From contig CDMY01000542.1 of assembly GCA_001179505.1 (NCBI GenBank), positions 271,335 to 317,321 on the forward strand: DNA of 45,987 nucleotides. The letters are read 5' to 3'. Made by a program: the position numbers and the translations under genes. The DNA comes from Vitrella brassicaformis. Taxonomy: Eukaryota; Sar; Vitrellaceae. Positions 40,783 through 45,987 of this stretch are shown here, one piece after another. Below the pieces are notes generated by a model that was not told where the DNA came from, made no database searches, and saw only the letters and a list, made by a program, of their open reading frames with translations. Each line of letters begins with the position of its first letter. Position 1 is the first letter of the stretch.

Positions 40783-42515
40783 TCACTGTTGTGCGGGCGC
40801 GTAGGGGTCTGTCAGCCACTCGACTCTCTGTCCGTTCTTCCACATCGCCAGACGGGATGTGCCATTCTCCACATAACTGACAGGCAGGCAGGCAGGCCAG
40901 GCATATGTGAAAGAAGTGCGTGTGTTCCTTCGTCGCTTACTATCGTCCTTCGCCGTTCTGCTTGCCGCTCCGCCAGAAGCCCTCATAGCGCCTTCGCACA
41001 TCACACACACAGACACACGGTCCATGTGTGTCTCCCGTCTGTGTGTGTGTGTGTGTTGGGGCGTGGCGTACCTGCCATCGGACCACTTGAATCTGTCACC
41101 ACACACAACAAACGACGTAATGGATGGGGCGTGCGTCGTGCCTATGTTGGGGCGTACATGCCGAAGCCGTCCTTTTTGTCGTTTTTGTACATGCCCTCAT
41201 AGGTGCGACCGTCGGGCCACTTGTAGCTGCCGACGCCATCCATCAGCGAGCCAACCCATGTGCCGCGGAACTCACGGCCGTCCTGACCTGTTAATCCATC
41301 CATCCATCCATCGATGGGGCGCCGCCCCTCAGTGTATCTGTCTGTGCGTGTGGGTACCGGTGTAGTGTCCGTGGCCGTGTATCTTGTTGTGTCTCCACTC
41401 GCCCGCATAGCGGCTGCCGTCGGACCAAAAGTAGACGCCCACGCCGTCCTTCTTGCCGTGAATGAAGGTGCCTTCGTACTTGGCGCCCTCCTGCCACTCC
41501 TCTATGCCATACCCGTGCTGCTGGTCGTCCTCCCACTGCAAATGGATGGATGGATGGATGCGTGTGTCTCGTCGGTCGCTCGTGTGCTCCACCCACCTCA
41601 CCTGGCCTCTGTAGGTGCTTTGGTTCTTGTGTATGTATGTGCCGACGCCCCTTGCGGCGTTCTGGTGCCACTGGCCGATGTACTTGTCGCCGTCGGCGTG
41701 CACGAACTCGCCCTTGCCATGCGCCTTGTTCTCAACCCACTCACCTGTAAGGAGAGGAGACATGTGCTGGGCCCTTTCTGTGTATCTGTCTGTCTGTCTT
41801 TGCCTTCATAGCAGGCGCCGTCAGCCCAGGTCATCTTGCCGTGGCCGTGCCGCTTGTTGCCGACCCACTGCACCCATCACCCTTACTTACACGTGTCTGC
41901 CTGTGTGTCTTTGTGCTTGAGTACCTGTCCCTCATAGACAGCTCCCGTCTTGAACGTGTACGGCGGCTTGGTGGCGGCGACGCGGCCGCCGTCGTCGGGG
42001 ATCAACTCCAGCTCAACCAACTCACGCTCAAAGTAGTTGCCTGCAGACAGACAGGAGTGTGCAGGAGGTGAGGTGAGGCGAGTGAAAAAACAAGAAGACA
42101 GGAGTGTGTGTGGGTATCGAAGGGTGGATATCCGACCACTCACCCTGTTGCAGGCCGGTGATGACGCCGTTCTCCGCCTGCTCCTCCTCGCCCTCCTCCT
42201 CCTCCTCCTCCTCCTCCTCCTCCCTCTCCGACTGCTGCTTCAGCTGTTGCTGCTGCTGTTGCTGCTGCTGCTGTTGCGATGGCTCCTTGTCGGCCTCAAG
42301 GACGATTTTTTCCTTCATGGGCGTTACGTCGGGGTACCGCACCACAGGGTACTCCTCCACCTTGGTCTGCTGGTCAGCCTGGTGCACGCATCAATAATCA
42401 TTGTCATTATATATCGTTACATACATATCATTGTGAGCTCTCTGCCTGTTTGCACTGCACTGACCACCTCTCTCTCGGCGCAGCATAGCAGACGGCATGT
42501 GAGAGAGTTCCCCAT
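40783..42515 (-). CDS. N-acylated MORN-repeat protein (10 exons)
   Basis: Exons 42515-42468, 42378-42144, 42040-41925, 41867-41804, 41744-41602, 41535-41358, 41287-41158, 41092-41072, 40991-40941 and 40876-40783 close in frame to 359 residues. The start MGNSLTCRLLCC predicts N-myristoylation with nearby palmitoylation. Exon 2 holds a Gln run and a Glu run. From about residue 120 to 330 there are roughly nine MORN repeats, such as GNKRHGHGKMTWADG, ENKAHGKGEFVHADGDKY, DDQQHGYGIEEWQEGAKY and GSLMDGVGSYKWPDGRTY. Exon 8 is only 21 bases (FKWSDG). The protein ends WLTDPYAPAQQ. MORN repeats bind membranes or other proteins; in alveolates such proteins often sit at the pellicle and basal complex. Intron 4 has a GC donor (AAG|GCAAAG). 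Confidence 0.9.
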
Positions 42516-43388
42516 CTGACGGCGAAAGAGAGAGAGGGAGCTAAAGGTCTATTGGTTGCATTCCATCGTGCCCGCCCGGGGCGTGCGGCTGCTGGCTCAC
42601 CTTCTTTGCAATGGTCAGGAGGAGAGGGGCTCTATGCACGAGACTGAGAGACTGAAACTGAGACGGGCCAGCTGGGGGCGAGGTGTTCTTCCGCTTGCCT
42701 TTGTCTTTTCTCCCTTAGAAAGTGATTCTGAGTCTACTGACTCCTCACCTCACCCTAACTTCAGGCGGCGTGAAACTGTATCAAATGGGGACCGCTGACG
42801 GCGATATAGCGTGATTGATTGACCGACAACAGCGCAGCACCACACCCGTGCGTCGTCCTCCCTCCCGCAACGCCATCACTGCCGTAGCTCTCGCCGCACA
42901 CAGCCACCCGTATTATCGGCTTATCGAACCTAGCCTCCCTCCCTCTGCCTCTCCTCAACCCTCGAGCTCTTCGTGTTCGTTCGTTCTGTCGGCGTCATGT
43001 CGTGGACGCGCCGGGCGAGAGCATCTTGTCCGCTTGTGTAGCCCGGCTCGGCACAGGAGCTCCGCTCGGCTCGTCCGCGGGCGTGCGAACCAACGCGACC
43101 GCATTGTTAACTATTGCCCATTCTACTTTCTTTCTATCGGCAGGGGTGCCCACGTCCTGTGCGGCGCGTCTTGTCTCAGGCAGCTCGAGTCTCGACTCAA
43201 TCATCCCTCCCTCCCTCGGTTCGTCCTGTCTGATACTGAAGTACTCGGCTTACTCAGCGATCGTACACGCGACGGGACGGGAGAGTGAAAGTTGATTGAG
43301 AGTGCTCGATAGTAGTGAGTGGTAAGAAGAGCATGCAGAGCTGCCGGATGGGGCATTTCTGTGTGTTTGCGTTCTCTCAGGCACAAGT
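42516..43388. promoter_or_regulatory. Divergent 5' region of the MORN gene and the last gene
   Basis: The two start codons are 873 bases apart. A plus-strand frame 43002-43295 (97 codons) is open but Ser/Ala-rich, without a domain or splice partner, so it is not called. No known promoter element was identified. Confidence 0.45.
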
Positions 43389-45987
43389 ATGTGGTCGCTG
43401 TCGGCCCTTCTCTCTCTGCCTCTATCTCTATCTGCCCACCCCTCCCCCTCCCCCTCTCTGCGTGACGTCCTGACGTCTATATGGGTGGAGATCGCAGCCC
43501 TCGCAGTCGTCCTCATCGGGTTCCTCTTCTTCAGATGCATCAGATTCATCCAGGCATGCCATGCATGCCGCAGAGTAGCACAGCGCTGCACAGATCAGCA
43601 CTTCCCTCTCTCTGTGTCAGTCGGCATTTCCCTTCTCTCTCTGTTCTGTTTGTATGGTATGTGTCTGTGCAGCATCAGTATGCTCGTCGGTACCCCGCCC
43701 CCGCCGCACAGGACGACCCCACAGCCGCATCAAACGCCCACGCCCACACCCACCCGTCCCCAAAGGCCAGCAGCCAACAGGACACCAACACCAACACTAC
43801 AGCAGCAGCACAGGCACAGAAGGACCATGAGAGCGACGACAAGCAGGCGGTGGAGAAGGTGGACCTTTCCTCCCTCCCTCTGCAGATCAACATCCCCACC
43901 GGGCTGCGTCACCGATCCGTCACCACCACCAGCGCCTCCACGGCGCCCCCGCCGGCATGTGAGCAGCAGCAGTCGCAGCAGACGCAGCAGCAGCCCCACT
44001 CGCCCCAGCAGCAGCAGCAGGGTGCTGCTGGTGAGGCGAGAGAGGGTGTGGGTGGTGGGTCTCTCTCGTGTAGTGTCCGTGACGCCATGCAGCCGCCCTG
44101 CAGCAGCCATGTTGCTGCGCTAGAGGTGAGCTCGTCTCGTCCTATCAATCAATCTCATCTCACCCTGCACACACACACACCTCTCTGCGTACGTGTCGTG
44201 TGTGGTGTGTTGCTACACATGCATTCAGGCGTTGAAAGACCTCCGCAGCTCGCCTGATGGCTCCGCTGCTGCTGCTGATAGTGCTACTGGTGGTGGTGTC
44301 GGTGGGAGCGAGGGCGCCCCCTCTGTGTCCGTGTCTGGTGCAGCTGATGGTGCCGCGAGTGATGTTGAGAGAGAGGGGGAGAGGGAGCGAGAGCGGGCGA
44401 ATGAGCTGCGTGCCATGTGTGAGCGAGTCCGTCGGCTCAGCGAAATGCAGCGGGCCGATAGGGTGATGGAACTGTGGGACACATGGCGGTAAGACCACAC
44501 AAGAGAATGGATGTCCAGTCATCTCCTTTTGGTTCTCACTCCCTCCCTCCGTGTGCCCGCCCGTTGGTGTGTGCAGAGTGCGTGTGGATTGCGTGATTCC
44601 CCTGGACACCTTTCGTCAGATGTTCCACGCGGCGCTCCTGACCTCCCACCACAGCAGCCACACGCTCGACGGCTTCTTCGCTTATCTCACACACGCCAAA
44701 TACCCACCTGCACAGGCAGCGATAGCCGTCCTGGACCTGACGATAAAGCACCAGCCGCCGACCTCTCCCCCGGCCCACCCCTCGCCCCACCCCCATGCCC
44801 ATGCGTCACTCAGCACCACCACCACCACCTCGGAGAGCCACCCGCTGCCCATTCCTGATACACCTGGTCCGCACACACACACACACATAGCTCGGCTCCT
44901 TCAGGACCTCTGATCCATCCATCCATCCCTCTGTATGTGTGTGTGTGTGTGTGTGTGTGGCAGACACCCCGTTTTGCGACGGCGATCGTGAGCGTCACGT
45001 GCCGCTGCCGCCCTCACCCACACTCGGCGGGGGGCTGGCAGGATCCACCGTACGCTACCGCCCCCCCAAACCAAACCCACAGAGAGGGGGGGAGAGAGAG
45101 AAACCGTCCCATTGCACTTTGTTGTGTGTTGTGTGTTGTGTGTTGTGTGTTTTGGTTTGCTGGGTGCAGGGTGACTCTCCGCGGTCCACAGCGTCGGTCT
45201 CCTCCCACTCTCACTCTCACTCTCACAATCACAGCCGCGCGCCTCATGGACCCTCCCCGCCCTCCCTCTCCTCCCCGCTGCTGGAATACGTGGAGCGGAA
45301 GTGCTGGGAGGTCTGGGGCGATGAGGTCGGTCAGCAGCACGGCCATCCACACACACACACTGAGCGCATCTGTGGCTGCGGTGTGTGTGTGTGGTGTGTG
45401 GTGCAGGTGATGGGCTGCATGCCCGAGGTGATGGAGTGTCTGATGGTGGCCAACGCCGCGGCCGGCAACGAGCAGCGCGTCAAGCACCTGCACGGCAAGA
45501 TCAACGCGTTGACATCTGGTGGGGTGTCGGTGCGGTGTGCGGGGCTGGTGGTCAAGTGCCTCATCCGGCAGCACAGCTTCGGCGCGGCCCTCACCTTTGT
45601 CAAGGACATGTTTGCGCGCGATCAGCAGCAGACACCCAATCATGGTCATGGGCCGTCAGCGTCGATTGTCAACCAGGTGCAGCACGTCACACACACACAC
45701 ACACAGAGAGAGACAGAGAGAGGGTGCAGCTGACAACGCTCTGTCTCTTTGCGTGTCATGCAGCTGACAACCTCGCTAGTGAAAGCTGCTTGTGCGATCG
45801 GCGGCGGGGCATCAGCCCTCACACAGGACCACGGAAGCACCAGCACCAGCAGTAGCACCACCAAGCAGCAGCAGCAGCAGCATGGTTCGCAGGCGTCACA
45901 CGCATCGGCGGCGCTCAACTCCATATTGGATGGCCTCTACGGCCCGGACGCTGGCATCGTCGACGATGACACTGACGATGAGGTGTG
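43389..45987 (+). CDS. Large membrane-anchored helical-repeat-like protein, 5' part only
   Basis: Exons 43389-43553, 43673-44125, 44229-44488, 44577-44866, 44964-45049, 45170-45325, 45407-45676 and 45764 onward join in frame to about 630 residues, and the gene runs off the window. Residues 1-55 include a leader-like start ([16 protein letters not shown]) and a membrane segment (IAALAVVLIGFLFF). A long disordered part follows, rich in Gln, Ser, Thr and Ala. Then come paired helices, for example RVMELWDTWRVRVDCVIPLD, TFRQMFHAALLTSHHSS and VVKCLIRQHSFGAALTFVKD, whose spacing recalls PPR or other alpha-solenoid proteins. I cannot fix the family. The first intron uses a GC donor (CAG|GCATGC). The exon at the window end may stop at 45982, where GAG|GTGTG would be a donor. 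Confidence 0.55.

Noticed and set aside
43002-43295. 97-codon Ser/Ala-rich open frame upstream of the last gene
   Set aside because: No domain, no intron partner and composition similar to the surrounding non-coding DNA; probably chance or part of a 5' leader.
1-45987. Many open frames on both strands encoding runs such as [18 protein letters not shown] and RERERE
   Set aside because: They are translations of CA, TG, TC, GA and CATC repeats inside introns and spacers, overlap real exons on the other strand, and have no splice or domain support.
1-45987. CRISPR array, bacterial operon, phage or transposase genes
   Set aside because: No regularly spaced direct repeats with unique spacers, no ribosome-binding-site-led polycistrons and no transposase or integrase motifs were seen.

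Overview
The window is nuclear DNA of a protist. Genes are broken into many short exons (roughly 15 to 450 bases) by short GT-AG and GC-AG introns full of CA, GA, TC and TG runs. No rRNA, tRNA, CRISPR or bacterial-type operon was seen. The best guess is an alveolate alga of the chromerid or related type. The reasons are a tryptophanyl-tRNA synthetase fused to an AlaX-like domain (known from apicomplexans), a glycogen-type debranching enzyme, an N-acylated MORN protein and very high intron density. This is inference from gene content, not an identification.

Layout, left to right: 1-1249 no gene; COX19 (+, 1250-1764); a large, incompletely resolved minus-strand gene or gene pair with a kinase-like domain, coiled coil and basic/acidic segments (9818 down to 2520), whose introns carry a repeated element; UTP15 (-, 13264-9947); an acidic leader-bearing protein (+, 13584-16289); a 63-exon glycogen debranching enzyme (-, 28462-17411); cytosolic-type TrpRS (+, 29322-33201); a small unknown protein (-, 34550-33897); an N-acylated acidic protein (+, 34671-35436); an RBR-type ubiquitin ligase (-, 37591-35928); the proteasome subunit SEM1/DSS1 (+, 37707-38254); an unknown secreted protein (+, 38990-40531); an N-acylated MORN-repeat protein (-, 42515-40783); and the 5' part of a large helical-repeat-like protein (+, 43389 to the window end).

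The genes are unrelated housekeeping and cell-structure functions: mitochondrial assembly, ribosome biogenesis, glycogen/starch breakdown, translation, ubiquitin-proteasome and membrane-cytoskeleton. They are packed tightly; two divergent pairs have start codons only about 115-120 bases apart. I rebuilt the exon chains by hand from splice signals, reading frame and family alignment. The chains for UTP15, debranching enzyme, TrpRS, SEM1, COX19, MORN and the secreted protein all close in frame from ATG to stop.

The most unusual features are introns whose 5' half (CA/GA runs) is complementary to their 3' half (TC/TG runs), an excess of GC-AG introns, two long introns of nearly equal length sharing one repeated sequence, coiled-coil exons cut in whole heptads, and an AMPK-type glycogen-binding module inserted in the middle of the debranching enzyme.
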